Virus record (IMG/VR): IMGVR_UViG_3300021962_000094
Location: 1 to 64,000 of that record
Direction: 5' to 3' (one strand)
Length of the DNA stretch: 64,000 nucleotides
Origin: a virus
Part shown: piece after piece, positions 7,004-14,839 of the stretch
Layout: every line of letters starts with the position of its first letter
Numbering within the stretch: the first letter of the stretch is position 1
The notes under the pieces: generated by a model
The model's database searches: none
Told to the model about the DNA's origin: nothing
Seen by the model: the letters and a program-made list of their open reading frames with translations, nothing else
Translations under genes and position numbers: made by a program

Positions 7004-7231
7004 ATGAAGAAACTATTGATATCGTTGATTTTGATTGGCAACATTTTGGTTGCAAGTGAAATTATCAAGGAAGAAAAGATCTTGCCAATTACGGTATATG
7101 TTGTCCGTAATGGTGACAGTGAACGATCAATTCATAAGGTTTTTTTGACCGAGAAGTCAGCAAAAAAGTATTGTGATATGTTTAAGGAAAATCACAATTA
7201 CGAATATGAAGTTCTTGTGTTGACCGAATAA
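7004..7231 (+). CDS. Small secreted protein, 75 aa
   Basis: A Sec signal peptide covers about residues 1-18 (MKK, hydrophobic core, Val-Ala-Ser before Glu). The mature 57 residues are charged, with one Cys, and contain SERSIHKVFLTEKSAKKYC, which looks like an alpha/beta fold. It should end up in the periplasm or outer envelope. Family unknown. It stands alone between RNA genes with a promoter so close that the mRNA would be nearly leaderless, and no Shine-Dalgarno sequence is present. Confidence 0.7.
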   Translation: MKKLLISLILIGNILVASEIIKEEKILPITVYVVRNGDSERSIHKVFLTEKSAKKYCDMFKENHNYEYEVLVLTE

Positions 7232-7238
7232 TATTTAT
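7231..7238 (+). promoter_or_regulatory. ATATTTAT motif before tRNA-Gly
   Basis: The octamer ends 6 nt before the 5-prime nucleotide of tRNA-Gly(TCC). Its use before an RNA gene argues for a transcriptional rather than translational role. Confidence 0.5.
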
Positions 7239-7244
7239 TAGAAT

Positions 7245-7318
7245 GCGGGTATGATGTAATGGTAGCCTGAAGCTCTTCCAAAGCCTATGCGTGAGTTCGA
7301 TTCTCACTACCCGCTCCA
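7245..7318 (+). tRNA. tRNA-Gly(TCC)
   Basis: Acceptor GCGGGTA/TACCCGC, anticodon loop CTTCCAA with one A-C mismatch in the stem, T arm GTGAG/CTCAC, discriminator T, encoded CCA. Together with Gly(GCC) it covers glycine codons. Confidence 0.87.
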
Positions 7319-7331
7319 CTTTTTAAATATT

Positions 7332-7430
7332 ATGGCAACTAAAGGCATGAGACGACAACACTTACGTAAAACCAAGAAGGGTTACTGCAATGTTAAAAGT
7401 TGTAGTGTAAAAAAACGTAAGAAGAAGTAA
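7332..7430 (+). CDS. Tiny basic protein, 32 aa
   Basis: A 32-codon frame between two tRNA genes encodes a very basic peptide: MATKGMRRQHLRKTKK, then GYCNVKSC with two Cys, ending in a KKRKKK tail. The net charge and two cysteines suggest nucleic-acid or ribosome binding. No Shine-Dalgarno sequence is visible. It could be a chance frame, but nearly half its residues are Lys or Arg and it fills the gap between the tRNAs neatly. Confidence 0.5.
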   Translation: MATKGMRRQHLRKTKKGYCNVKSCSVKKRKKK

Positions 7431-7437
7431 TTTTAAC

Positions 7438-7509
7438 GGCTGGGGTTTCAGCAAACGACGAATCCTCATAAGGTTTGTTAAGTGGGGGCAGCACCCATAC
7501 CAGCTACCA
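7438..7509 (+). tRNA. tRNA-Met(CAT) with atypical T loop
   Basis: Anticodon stem GAATC/GGTTT with loop CTCATAA, T stem GTGGG/CCCAT with loop GGCAGCA, encoded CCA. Acceptor GGCTGGG/ACCAGCT has a poor last pair. It could instead be a tRNA-Ile whose C34 is modified to lysidine. Confidence 0.72.
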
Positions 7510-7531
7510 TTTTTGTTCTTTAAAATTTAAT

Positions 7532-7916
7532 GGGCGCGTTCAGGTTTCGATTTAAGGATGCGTTCATGCTAGGCACGTAGAGGATGATAGTTGGCCTCTT
7601 TAAACGTCTATCAAAACATAACTGCTGAAGAAAACGTGGTTAGCTATGACTTCTCTTATGGAGAAGTTGCAGCACTCGCAGCCTAATTAAAGGTTGCACA
7701 CTTGACTAATGACTGTTCGATAGTTGGTTGGGTGTTATCATCGAACTATAATTGGAATGATTGATTTGCTCATCCAATCTACCATTCTGTAAATCTTAAG
7801 AAACGGATTTTTGATGATTTAGATTCTGTTTCCTATCAAATTCAAATCATACAAGCGTGTAGTCTGGTATGGATCACTTCTTAAAGACGCGAGTTCGATT
7901 CTCGCCGCGTCCACCA
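7532..7916 (+). ncRNA. ssrA: tmRNA (transfer-messenger RNA)
   Basis: The ends form the tRNA-like domain: GGGCGCG pairs with CGCGTCC, followed by A and CCA, and the T arm is GCGAG/CTCGC with loop TTCGATT. Between them a reading frame at 7624-7686 starts GCT-GAA-GAA-AAC and encodes a 20-residue tag beginning AEENVV and ending ALAA, the usual ClpXP degradation signal, then TAA. tmRNA rescues stalled ribosomes and tags the unfinished protein for proteolysis. Phage-borne copies are uncommon. The tag is longer than the 10-residue tag of Escherichia coli. A strong terminator follows within 12 nt. Confidence 0.93.
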
Positions 7917-7927
7917 TTTTAACTTAT

Positions 7928-7954
7928 AACCCCGAGCATAGCTCGGGGTTTTTT
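7928..7954. terminator. Bidirectional Rho-independent terminator
   Basis: 10-bp stem AACCCCGAGC/GCTCGGGGTT with a 3-nt loop and T run. It ends the RNA island on the plus strand and lies directly after the stop codon of the minus-strand gene 7953-8171, so it may serve both. Confidence 0.9.
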
Positions 7955-8171
7955 ATGGTTCGAAGTCAATGTAACTATCAAATATTAGACAGTTTTTGTT
8001 GGTAGGATCTATATAACCTTCATCTGTTAGATACTTCACCATGTGTTCTCTACAATGTTCATCTTCATACAAATCACATTTTTCTGGGTGTCTTAATACA
8101 ACAAAACGGTCATCCCATATGGTTATTTTGTGATTGTTGATTTCGATGTCATGAAAATTAACAGAGTCCAT
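7953..8171 (-). CDS. Hypothetical protein, 72 aa, minus strand
   Basis: One of very few minus-strand genes. The ATG at 8171 is chosen; a TTG at 8195 would add 8 residues. The product is acidic, soluble, with two Cys in the segment CDLYEDEHC, and resembles no family I know. It is convergent with the tmRNA and shares its terminator. On the minus strand ATAAATAT lies 10 nt upstream, so the element at 8182-8189 may serve genes in both directions. Confidence 0.6.
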   Translation of the reverse strand: MDSVNFHDIEINNHKITIWDDRFVVLRHPEKCDLYEDEHCREHMVKYLTDEGYIDPTNKNCLIFDSYIDFEP

Positions 8172-8181
8172 AACTATAAGT

Positions 8182-8189
8182 ATATTTAT
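8182..8189 (+). promoter_or_regulatory. ATATTTAT motif before gene at 8195
   Basis: Ends 5 nt before the ATG. Its reverse complement contains TAAATA of the T4 late consensus and faces the minus-strand gene. Confidence 0.45.
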
Positions 8190-8194
8190 ATTCA

Positions 8195-8608
8195 ATGAAA
8201 TCCTACAGTTTGCTATACGAAGCTAGCATATATGATTATTTGATTTGGGAGCCTCAAGGCAAACTCAAGCATATTGCTGACACACTTGATACATACAATA
8301 ACTTTTCGTCAGACGATTTGTTCAGAGGCATGTCCAAGAAGGAGTTGGATCTATTACAAAAGCATGGCAGAGTAACTTCGAAGGGTAAAGGTAACACACG
8401 TAACATATATGGTAGTTATCTAGCTAGTGATTTCAAATTGAGTGCTAGATTTGCTTTGGTAAACTATCGTGATAAGAAAGAGGGAGTCATAATCGTCGTA
8501 GATAAAAATAAGTTACCCGATTTAAAAAGTGTTGATCCAGGCAACTTTGTTACTAGTTATATACCGTTAGAAGCAGTAAAACAAATTATAGATTTATCAA
8601 AGTTATGA
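8195..8608 (+). CDS. ADP-ribosyltransferase-like protein with prohead-targeting-like N-terminus
   Basis: The N-terminus MKSYSLLYE-A resembles the capsid-targeting segment of T4 internal proteins and ends in L-Y-E, matching the L/I-x-E cleavage rule of the gp21 protease. The rest has the order seen in ADP-ribosyltransferase folds: LFRGM (Arg in the first strand), a YGSYLASD-F-LSARFA block, EGVIIVVD strand and an IPLEAVKQI end. The catalytic Glu cannot be placed with certainty, so activity is open. T4 packages and injects the comparable enzyme Alt. The stop codon overlaps the next start (ATGA). Confidence 0.5.
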   Translation: MKSYSLLYEASIYDYLIWEPQGKLKHIADTLDTYNNFSSDDLFRGMSKKELDLLQKHGRVTSKGKGNTRNIYGSYLASDFKLSARFALVNYRDKKEGVIIVVDKNKLPDLKSVDPGNFVTSYIPLEAVKQIIDLSKL

Positions 8609-8784
8609 GCCAACTCAAATTAAACAAAGCAGATGCACAAAAGAAAGTATACGAACTAACCGAGAAGCTTCTCTTCGTAAAGAAGGACTTTAAGGATGTA
8701 GCAGCCGGATACAAGGAAAAGATCAAGGAAATTGAAAACGAAATCAAGGCTGTTGTAGAAGAATCTACGGCTACAACTCCGTAA
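8605..8784 (+). CDS. Small coiled-coil protein, 59 aa
   Basis: Starts in an ATGA overlap with the previous gene, so the two are translationally coupled. The sequence is strongly helical with heptad-like spacing (KLLFVKKDFKDVAAGYKEKIKEIENEI) and a Thr-rich end. Not recognised; a partner or regulator of the upstream protein is possible. Confidence 0.7.
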   Translation: MSQLKLNKADAQKKVYELTEKLLFVKKDFKDVAAGYKEKIKEIENEIKAVVEESTATTP

Positions 8785-8786
8785 TA

Positions 8787-8894
8787 TCATTTTTGTTTTT
8801 TAACACGTTTCTTTTTGGGTTTACGATCCTTATCAGTTGTCAATCGGATGCTATTTATAAACTCTTCCGTCTTGACATTTAATTTTTTCTTCAT
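8787..8894 (-). CDS. Possible small basic protein, 35 aa, minus strand
   Basis: A 35-codon minus-strand frame from ATG at 8894 encodes MKKKLNVKTEEFINSI followed by a Lys/Arg-rich tail ending KKKRVKKQK. It occupies an otherwise empty gap and diverges from the gene at 8908. No ribosome-binding site is seen. The longer frame up to 9044 lies opposite the plus-strand gene and is discounted. Confidence 0.35.
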   Translation of the reverse strand: MKKKLNVKTEEFINSIRLTTDKDRKPKKKRVKKQK

Positions 8895-8899
8895 ATAAT
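8872..8899 (+). promoter_or_regulatory. Sigma70-like promoter, near-leaderless
   Basis: TTGACA, 16 nt, TATAAT: a consensus promoter. The -10 ends 8 nt before the ATG at 8908, leaving essentially no 5-prime leader. Confidence 0.7.
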
Positions 8900-8907
8900 T
8901 AAGTATC

Positions 8908-9300
8908 ATGTCAAGGATCAAAGAAAAAGTTAAACGTAAGAAACGTATAAAGAAAGATATTGTTGTTGACCGTGAGATATCTAAGTTGACAAAAGGTTTG
9001 GAAGTTGTTAACAAGACATATAGTGCTAACGGCAATCCATTCAAAATCTACAAGAATATTCCAACCGAATTGGCGATAGATCATATGACTGAAAAGGGAC
9101 GTAAGATATTGTCGTCCATATATCCAGACAGTCATGAAATTTATTTGGTTCAGTATCATCGCCCGGGTGAACCAACATATCCGCATGGCGGAGTAAAGAT
9201 TTACAATAAAACATTGGGTGAACAAAGGTGTGTTTATCCAGATGCTGTGGTTAAACACAAAGACGTTGAGTATTACAATAAATCAATGGAAATCGATTGA
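8908..9300 (+). CDS. Hypothetical protein, 130 aa
   Basis: The first 25 residues are very basic (KRKKRIKK), then a folded alpha/beta region with Pro, Gly and Tyr-rich turns (QYHRPGEPTYPHGGVKIYNK). No family recognised. It has its own consensus promoter, suggesting early expression. The basic arm could contact nucleic acid. The 104 nt after its stop hold a CCCT/AGGG small hairpin and nothing else. Confidence 0.7.
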   Translation: MSRIKEKVKRKKRIKKDIVVDREISKLTKGLEVVNKTYSANGNPFKIYKNIPTELAIDHMTEKGRKILSSIYPDSHEIYLVQYHRPGEPTYPHGGVKIYNKTLGEQRCVYPDAVVKHKDVEYYNKSMEID

Positions 9301-9404
9301 CATACATTCATCTAAGTGATATTGTAACGACCCTGTAGGGACTGATAATCCCCACAGTAACTAATTATATCAATGCTATAACATAATAACACATATAAGA
9401 ATAC

Positions 9405-9611
9405 ATGCAAACTAAGATTAAGAAAAACGAAAATATTAATGAGTCAGTTGATCGTTTTGTTGTGTTGCGAAATGGCGCTCGTGTTTCTGATGAGGAATAT
9501 ACGAACCGTAGTGAGGCACAACCAGAATTTGATCACTGGAACAAAGTTATTACTCGTTGGCCAGATGGTAGTAAGTTGGAAATCGTTAACCTCTCAAAGA
9601 AAGGTAGGTAA
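9405..9611 (+). CDS. Hypothetical protein, 68 aa
   Basis: Small soluble protein with the stretch DRFVVLRNGARVSDEEYTNRSEA, a strand-turn-helix pattern seen in many small phage proteins. It is followed after 2 nt by the next gene, with which it forms a two-gene unit ended by the terminator at 9877. Function unknown. Confidence 0.7.
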   Translation: MQTKIKKNENINESVDRFVVLRNGARVSDEEYTNRSEAQPEFDHWNKVITRWPDGSKLEIVNLSKKGR

Positions 9612-9613
9612 TT

Positions 9614-9844
9614 ATGGGACTACGTGAACAAATTAAAACCGCAAATTCTGAATCAGAAATTTCGACCTTGTTGTCAAAGGGTAGAAATTTTGAGTTTGCA
9701 TCTGAGCGAACCAAACAGTCTTGGAGATCCACAGCAAAGTTTAGACTTGCTCAATTGACTAACGGAGATACAGCACAAACACCAGAGAAGTCTAGTGAGA
9801 CGAAGAAGGTCAAAGGCAAGACGGGTAAGAAGAAAGCTGTCTAA
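9614..9844 (+). CDS. Hypothetical protein, 76 aa, basic tail
   Basis: Helical N-terminal region and a Lys-rich C-terminal tail of about 25 residues (ETKKVKGKTGKKKAV). Starts 2 nt after the previous stop. The tail suggests DNA or RNA contact; no family recognised. Confidence 0.7.
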   Translation: MGLREQIKTANSESEISTLLSKGRNFEFASERTKQSWRSTAKFRLAQLTNGDTAQTPEKSSETKKVKGKTGKKKAV

Positions 9845-9876
9845 TAAATAGTAGATACAACTTGGTTAAATGATGA

Positions 9877-9909
9877 GGGCGCCAAAATTATGGCGCCCTT
9901 ATTATTTTT
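9877..9909 (+). terminator. Rho-independent terminator
   Basis: Perfect 8-bp stem GGGCGCCA/TGGCGCCC, 6-nt loop, then TTATTATTTTT. Confidence 0.88.
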
Positions 9910-9916
9910 GCGATAG

Positions 9917-9924
9917 ATATTTAT
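9917..9924 (+). promoter_or_regulatory. ATATTTAT motif before gene at 9929
   Basis: Ends 4 nt before the ATG, immediately after a terminator, as expected for a promoter opening a new unit. Confidence 0.55.
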
Positions 9925-9928
9925 TAAC

Positions 9929-10303
9929 ATGGCAAAGAGGTTTCAACCAAAAATGATACCATCGGAGTTTAAGTCGATGGAGGAGTTTGTTATAAAGCAT
10001 AAATCGGAGTTGACAGAACAAGTTGTCACCGCCATAGAATTTGCATTAAAAAACAATTTATCAAATGTTGAGGTTTTCAATTTCAGTAAAACTGATTTTA
10101 TAGTGGTTTTGAATATATCTACGTTCAAAGAGAACTTGGACAACATTTACAACTACTATATTAACACGGAACAATATGAATTCTGTGAACGTGTTTTGAA
10201 CCTTCAAAAGATAATTAACCAAGAAAAACCTAATGAGCAAGAAAAAAGACACAAGTCCAAAAGTTCCCCAAAATCCAAAAATAAGGGACTCAATCCAAAT
10301 TAA
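9929..10303 (+). CDS. Hypothetical protein, 124 aa
   Basis: Helical protein with a Lys/Ser-rich disordered tail. The central part, TDFIVVLNISTFKENLDNIYNYYINTEQYEFCERVLNLQKII, looks like a small all-helical domain. Its last 71 nt overlap the start of phoH in another frame, so the pair is probably coupled. No known family. Confidence 0.75.
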   Translation: MAKRFQPKMIPSEFKSMEEFVIKHKSELTEQVVTAIEFALKNNLSNVEVFNFSKTDFIVVLNISTFKENLDNIYNYYINTEQYEFCERVLNLQKIINQEKPNEQEKRHKSKSSPKSKNKGLNPN

Positions 10304-10943
10304 AAGTGTAGACTTAACTGAAAAACAAAAACAGCTCATAGAAGTATTACGAGACAAAAACACAAAACTAGTATTTGTAGCCGGTCCAGCCGGAACATCA
10401 AAAACATACACTGCAATTCTTGCCGGTTTACATCTTATTAATGATAAACGTGTAAGCGAACTGATTTATATCAGAACAGCTGTCGAAAGCAGTGACAGCA
10501 AGTTGGGATTTTTGCCTGGTGAAATGGACGACAAGATGAGTCCATATATACAACCACTCGTTGATAAGCTTGAAGAAATGTTGCCTAAACATGATATCGA
10601 AAAGCTTAAAAAGGAAGAACGTATTCATGGAGCACCAGTTAACTTTCTTCGTGGTCTAAACTGGAATGCTAAATGTATTGTTGCCGACGAAGCACAAAAC
10701 ATGACCAAGAAGGAACTAATCACTTTGGTCACAAGAGTAGGTGAGTTCAGTAAGTTGTATGTTTGTGGTGACCCAGATCAAAGTGATATCAATGGCAAGA
10801 GTGGTTTGACTGCCATTATGAATGTGTTCGACGACGCAGAAAGTCGTGAGAATGGAATTCATATATTCAGATTTACTGAAGACGATGTAGTGAGAAGTGG
10901 TCTGGTCAAATTTATATTAAAAAAACTCAAAAAGTTTACCTGA
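10233..10943 (+). CDS. phoH: PhoH-like ATPase
   Basis: A PhoH-family P-loop protein of 236 residues. Walker A GPAGTSKT lies at 51-58 and Walker B IVADEAQNM at about 149-157, with the family sequence RTAVESSDSKLGFLPGEMDDKM after the first helix and CGDPDQSD further on. PhoH proteins are NTPases related to superfamily 1 helicases and are very common in marine T4-like phages; their exact task, perhaps RNA handling or phosphate stress, is unsettled. The gene begins inside the preceding one. Confidence 0.93.
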   Translation: MSKKKDTSPKVPQNPKIRDSIQIKSVDLTEKQKQLIEVLRDKNTKLVFVAGPAGTSKTYTAILAGLHLINDKRVSELIYIRTAVESSDSKLGFLPGEMDDKMSPYIQPLVDKLEEMLPKHDIEKLKKEERIHGAPVNFLRGLNWNAKCIVADEAQNMTKKELITLVTRVGEFSKLYVCGDPDQSDINGKSGLTAIMNVFDDAESRENGIHIFRFTEDDVVRSGLVKFILKKLKKFT

Positions 10944-10952
10944 TTGATAATT

Positions 10953-10960
10953 ATATTTAT
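10953..10960 (+). promoter_or_regulatory. ATATTTAT motif before fibre gene at 10966
   Basis: Ends 5 nt before the ATG; no Shine-Dalgarno sequence is present. Confidence 0.55.
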
Positions 10961-10965
10961 AACAT

Positions 10966-13503
10966 ATGGCAGTATTAACAAATAAAGCGAGACCAGTCCC
11001 AGCCCTACCAGAAACAACAGGTAGTAGGGCTGGTGATTTTCTGATAATTCAGGACGTAACTAGTAATGTAACCAAAAAGATAACGTTCAGTAATTTGGTC
11101 AACTCTATATTTTCGGCACCACCAAGCACAGTTGAATTTACTGGGTCTTTTTACGTTCCGACTGCATATACTTTAACTTCAAAGGGTCTTACAAAATTGG
11201 GTGTCGGTCCAAGCGGTTTACCTTCAATAAATACATACTATGATGGAGTGCTTGGCAATCAAGTCTATATAAGAACCAACATATTTGATGTAGTCAGCAA
11301 TGAAGGTAATATTACTGTAACCAATACACTTTTCTTGGAAGGTAGTTCGGTGTTGATTAATGGTAATACTGAGTTCAACAGTCCTATCACGGCATCTTAT
11401 GGAAGAATTACCAACCTAATAGCTACAGTTACAGGCAACTTTTTTGGTGGGTTGTATGGAGATGTATACTCTGCAACTGGTAATAAAGTATTGGAGAATG
11501 GTGCTGGTCCAGCAAAAGATGCGCAATTTACTGGAACTTCTAGTTATGCATCAAGGGCAAAATCTGCATCATATGCACATGTTGCTACAAATGCATTTAC
11601 GTGTTCTACAAATGTTGTTTTTGCTGATACCGCTACGTCCGCTTCATATGCTCTTAGTGCTAGTCAAACACAAGTGGCGAAAACCGCATCATATTTAGAA
11701 TACAGTATAAATAATGGTTCGGCATCGTATGCGGTTTTTGCTGGAAGTGCATTGAACGTGATCAACACTCCTACAACAGCTGTGAGTGCAAGTTATGCTT
11801 TAAAATCAGCTGCTACAGATGAAGTTGACGGAGTTGGTCTTGGAAATGGTAGTGGCAATTTCAATATCGCATTTTTCTCACAGTCTGTGGTTGCGTCAAA
11901 TGTAGGAATGAAACGAGTTACAAATGGCACAGGCATTGGTAATTATCAATTGTTGGAGATATCTTCATCAAGATATTTGAACGGGTTGAGAGTAGCATCC
12001 AGAGGATATAATGGACAAAATCAATCATTGATCTCGTTCTATAATTTAAATAATGCAAAGAATCTAATCAACTATCCAAACATTTCTGGATATACGATTG
12101 GATCGATCAATAGTGGAAGTTTAACATTTATTGCTCCACTCGGTAGTGCAGAATTTTCTTCTTCAACCAGAACAGCTGTAGGTAGTGCTACCGAAACTTA
12201 CGGGCTTGTAAGCAGAAGATCTGGATATTATTTCTGGCCATATCTAGCATCAAATACTCCATCAAGAGAAGGATCTATTGGTATTGGTTTCCAACCACCT
12301 ACATCAGCTGATACCGATCCTACATTGCTTGGTAAGTTTAGTATCAGATGTTTTAGCTCAAGCAAAGCACACGTTGGTAAAGTCACGGGACAAGCTTTGA
12401 CTGGAACTGTGAAGTTGCCTGAGTATGCAATTTATGTAGACTATGGTTCTAGTAGTTATAATCCAATTTTCAGTGTGGGTGCTTCTGGTTCAAATGCTGG
12501 TGACGTTTATGTTGGTGGTGACATGACCGTGGCAGGAACATTAAATGCTACACTTGGTTATGGAACTCAAACTGCAAATGCATTTGCAGTAAGATATCCG
12601 CTTGGTGCGATAACTTACGGAGATTACATCTTCTATTGTCAATCCAATTTCACAAACAAAGGATACTTTTTTAGACTAAATCAAGTTACAAATGAAGTAA
12701 CTAAAATTTTTGACGGAAATAATACTTTTTCTCCAGCAAGACAGTTTTATGTTGGTCACATGGCACTTCATAACTTTGACAACAATGGTGTCACTGGAGA
12801 TTATATAGTGGTCACCGATAGTTCATACATATATGCATTCGGAGCTTTGACTTCTGGAACTCCAACAATCACAGAATTTTCAACTGGCGGAGGTAATTTT
12901 TATCAATTTAAATGCGCGTATGTAGATGCGTCTTCTGGTTTACCTGGAACAGGTGCAGGAACGCCAACACACCCTACTTTCTACTTGTTACCCGACTCGT
13001 TTCAAGCTGGAGGTAATACGGCCAATGGTCTAACAATGTATAAGATTTACTGGAATGGATCTGCATATACCTATGCTACAGTAGGAACAGCATTGGATAT
13101 ATTGAATAATTCTCTTGTATTGGGTAATTCAAATTTGGTGAGTATAAATGGCACCATTAACTACAATACAATAACTAACATATATAATCCAGTTAAACGT
13201 AGATGGTATTGTATTAATAACAACAGTGGTATGTGTGATATATTCAATATCAATGCGTATAGTTCTAATGATATTGGAGCATGGTGGGCCCAGGCAGCAG
13301 CAATTAGAGATCCACAATTGCAATATGTAAAGACTATTGTAATTCCACAACAGGGTTCTAATTACTGGACTGATTCTAACTGGGAATCATATGGTTTGGA
13401 GTATGACACAACCACGGGTCAAGAAAAGTTCTGGACATGGAATCGTGTCAACAACAGTTCATTGACGGGTATTGTGGGTAAATCACCATACTACGGTAGC
13501 TAA
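10966..13503 (+). CDS. Tail fibre protein with SASYA repeats
   Basis: An 845-residue fibre-type protein. The N-terminal 45 residues (GDFLIIQD, KKITFSNLV) resemble the start of the next fibre and are probably a shared baseplate anchor. Residues about 185-285 contain repeated SASYA-type units, typical of triple-stranded beta fibre shafts. The C-terminal 300 residues are rich in Tyr, Asn, Gly and Trp and are probably the receptor-contact part. It begins a run of three fibre genes and has no chaperone domain of its own. Confidence 0.82.
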   Translation: MAVLTNKARPVPALPETTGSRAGDFLIIQDVTSNVTKKITFSNLVNSIFSAPPSTVEFTGSFYVPTAYTLTSKGLTKLGVGPSGLPSINTYYDGVLGNQVYIRTNIFDVVSNEGNITVTNTLFLEGSSVLINGNTEFNSPITASYGRITNLIATVTGNFFGGLYGDVYSATGNKVLENGAGPAKDAQFTGTSSYASRAKSASYAHVATNAFTCSTNVVFADTATSASYALSASQTQVAKTASYLEYSINNGSASYAVFAGSALNVINTPTTAVSASYALKSAATDEVDGVGLGNGSGNFNIAFFSQSVVASNVGMKRVTNGTGIGNYQLLEISSSRYLNGLRVASRGYNGQNQSLISFYNLNNAKNLINYPNISGYTIGSINSGSLTFIAPLGSAEFSSSTRTAVGSATETYGLVSRRSGYYFWPYLASNTPSREGSIGIGFQPPTSADTDPTLLGKFSIRCFSSSKAHVGKVTGQALTGTVKLPEYAIYVDYGSSSYNPIFSVGASGSNAGDVYVGGDMTVAGTLNATLGYGTQTANAFAVRYPLGAITYGDYIFYCQSNFTNKGYFFRLNQVTNEVTKIFDGNNTFSPARQFYVGHMALHNFDNNGVTGDYIVVTDSSYIYAFGALTSGTPTITEFSTGGGNFYQFKCAYVDASSGLPGTGAGTPTHPTFYLLPDSFQAGGNTANGLTMYKIYWNGSAYTYATVGTALDILNNSLVLGNSNLVSINGTINYNTITNIYNPVKRRWYCINNNSGMCDIFNINAYSSNDIGAWWAQAAAIRDPQLQYVKTIVIPQQGSNYWTDSNWESYGLEYDTTTGQEKFWTWNRVNNSSLTGIVGKSPYYGS

Positions 13504-13529
13504 ATTTAAAGTATAAAAGAAACAATACG

Positions 13530-13537
13530 ATATTTAT
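13530..13537 (+). promoter_or_regulatory. ATATTTAT motif before fibre gene at 13544
   Basis: Ends 6 nt before the ATG. Confidence 0.55.
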
Positions 13538-13543
13538 TAACAT

Positions 13544-14836
13544 ATGTCAAGTCCATGTAACAGCTTAAACGTCCAGACAATCAAGATAAGCTCTTTAAGA
13601 GATCCATCCAGAGCAATTCAATCGAATGATTATCTATTGTTGATTCAGAATGATTCACCAAACTACTATTCTCGAAAAACAACAATTAGTGATTTGGTGT
13701 CATATATAAGTGACCTTGACGGTAGTTACACTGGTAGTTTTACTGGTAGTTTTATAGGAATACACACTGGTAGTTTTACTGGTAGTTTTGTAGGCGACCA
13801 CACTGGAGATCTTGTTGGAACATCAAGTTGGGCTACAAATGCCGTAACTACTGAGACTGCTTCATATGTTGAGGGTTACGTATCTGGTTCAGGCACTACA
13901 GATTACTACGCATATTGGAAAAATTCAGCCGAAGTAGCCGGTTCTGATTGGTTACGTCGTAATACCACTGGAACCGTCGCCGGGTTTGGATTGGCAGGAG
14001 CATATCCAGCCGCAACTGGCAGAGTTACATTGTATAGACCATTGGCAGTAAATAACTACATTGGTCAACAGTTTATTCAGTTCTCAGCATCTGCTGCTGG
14101 AATTAATTACATGTATGATATTGGATTGCAACCTGGTTCCAGCTACATAAGAACCGGTGCAAATTTTGCAATATATTATTCTGGTTCGTATGATGGAAAT
14201 ACCAGTTTTGTTTCTGCAAGTGAAAAAGACGGATACTGGAATCCAAATACCGCTGCTAAGAAAGGTATATATGGATGGACATCATTTGGTGTTCGTGGTC
14301 GTCTTATAGGTGTTGGACACTTCCCACAAACCAACAATGTTCAGGCTCAATTACACGTTCATTTGAGTAGTTCATTTGGTTGGCCTCAATACTATGCTGA
14401 TAATGTGAGTCAAACTAACACTTACATTCCACATCGTAACGTATTCTTGGTCACATCTGGTAGCTCTTACACAAAGTTGATGAGAGTTAGTGGTAGTGGT
14501 CAACTCGACGTTCGTGGTGATATCGTGGCATATTCAACATTTGCTTCATCAGACGCACGTTTGAAGGATGATATTGAACCAATCGAAGACGCAATTGGAA
14601 AATTGTCATCTTTGAATCCAGTTTCATTTGTTTGGAACAACACTGAACAATCAGATTTTGGTTTGATTGCTCAAGAAGTTGAAGATGTGTTCCCAGAGTT
14701 TGTCAAAGAAGACATGAACGGATTTAAAGCAGTTAAATACAATTCGTTTGTATCATTGTTGATCAAAACTGTTCAAGAACAACAAGCATTGATAGAAGAT
14801 CTACAAGATCGTGTATCTGCCTTGGAAGACAAATAA
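13544..14836 (+). CDS. Tail fibre with S74 intramolecular chaperone domain
   Basis: A 430-residue fibre. Residues about 60-85 are T-G-S-F repeats. The last 100 residues are a peptidase S74 chaperone: SSDARLKDDIEPI, then LNPVSFVWNN, FGLIAQEVEDVFPE and a C-terminal coiled coil (LIKTVQEQQALIEDLQDRVSALEDK). This domain drives trimer folding and then cuts itself off before the Ser-Asp motif near residue 341. The N-terminus shares the anchor of the previous fibre. The next gene starts 3 nt after its stop. Confidence 0.9.
   Translation: MSSPCNSLNVQTIKISSLRDPSRAIQSNDYLLLIQNDSPNYYSRKTTISDLVSYISDLDGSYTGSFTGSFIGIHTGSFTGSFVGDHTGDLVGTSSWATNAVTTETASYVEGYVSGSGTTDYYAYWKNSAEVAGSDWLRRNTTGTVAGFGLAGAYPAATGRVTLYRPLAVNNYIGQQFIQFSASAAGINYMYDIGLQPGSSYIRTGANFAIYYSGSYDGNTSFVSASEKDGYWNPNTAAKKGIYGWTSFGVRGRLIGVGHFPQTNNVQAQLHVHLSSSFGWPQYYADNVSQTNTYIPHRNVFLVTSGSSYTKLMRVSGSGQLDVRGDIVAYSTFASSDARLKDDIEPIEDAIGKLSSLNPVSFVWNNTEQSDFGLIAQEVEDVFPEFVKEDMNGFKAVKYNSFVSLLIKTVQEQQALIEDLQDRVSALEDK
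13728..13806 (+). repeat. ACTGGTAGTTTT tandem repeats in a fibre gene
   Basis: The 12-mer ACTGGTAGTTTT occurs twice in a row, then twice again after a short interruption, encoding TGSF units. In-frame repeats of this kind can change copy number. Confidence 0.8.
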
Positions 14837-14839
14837 TTT

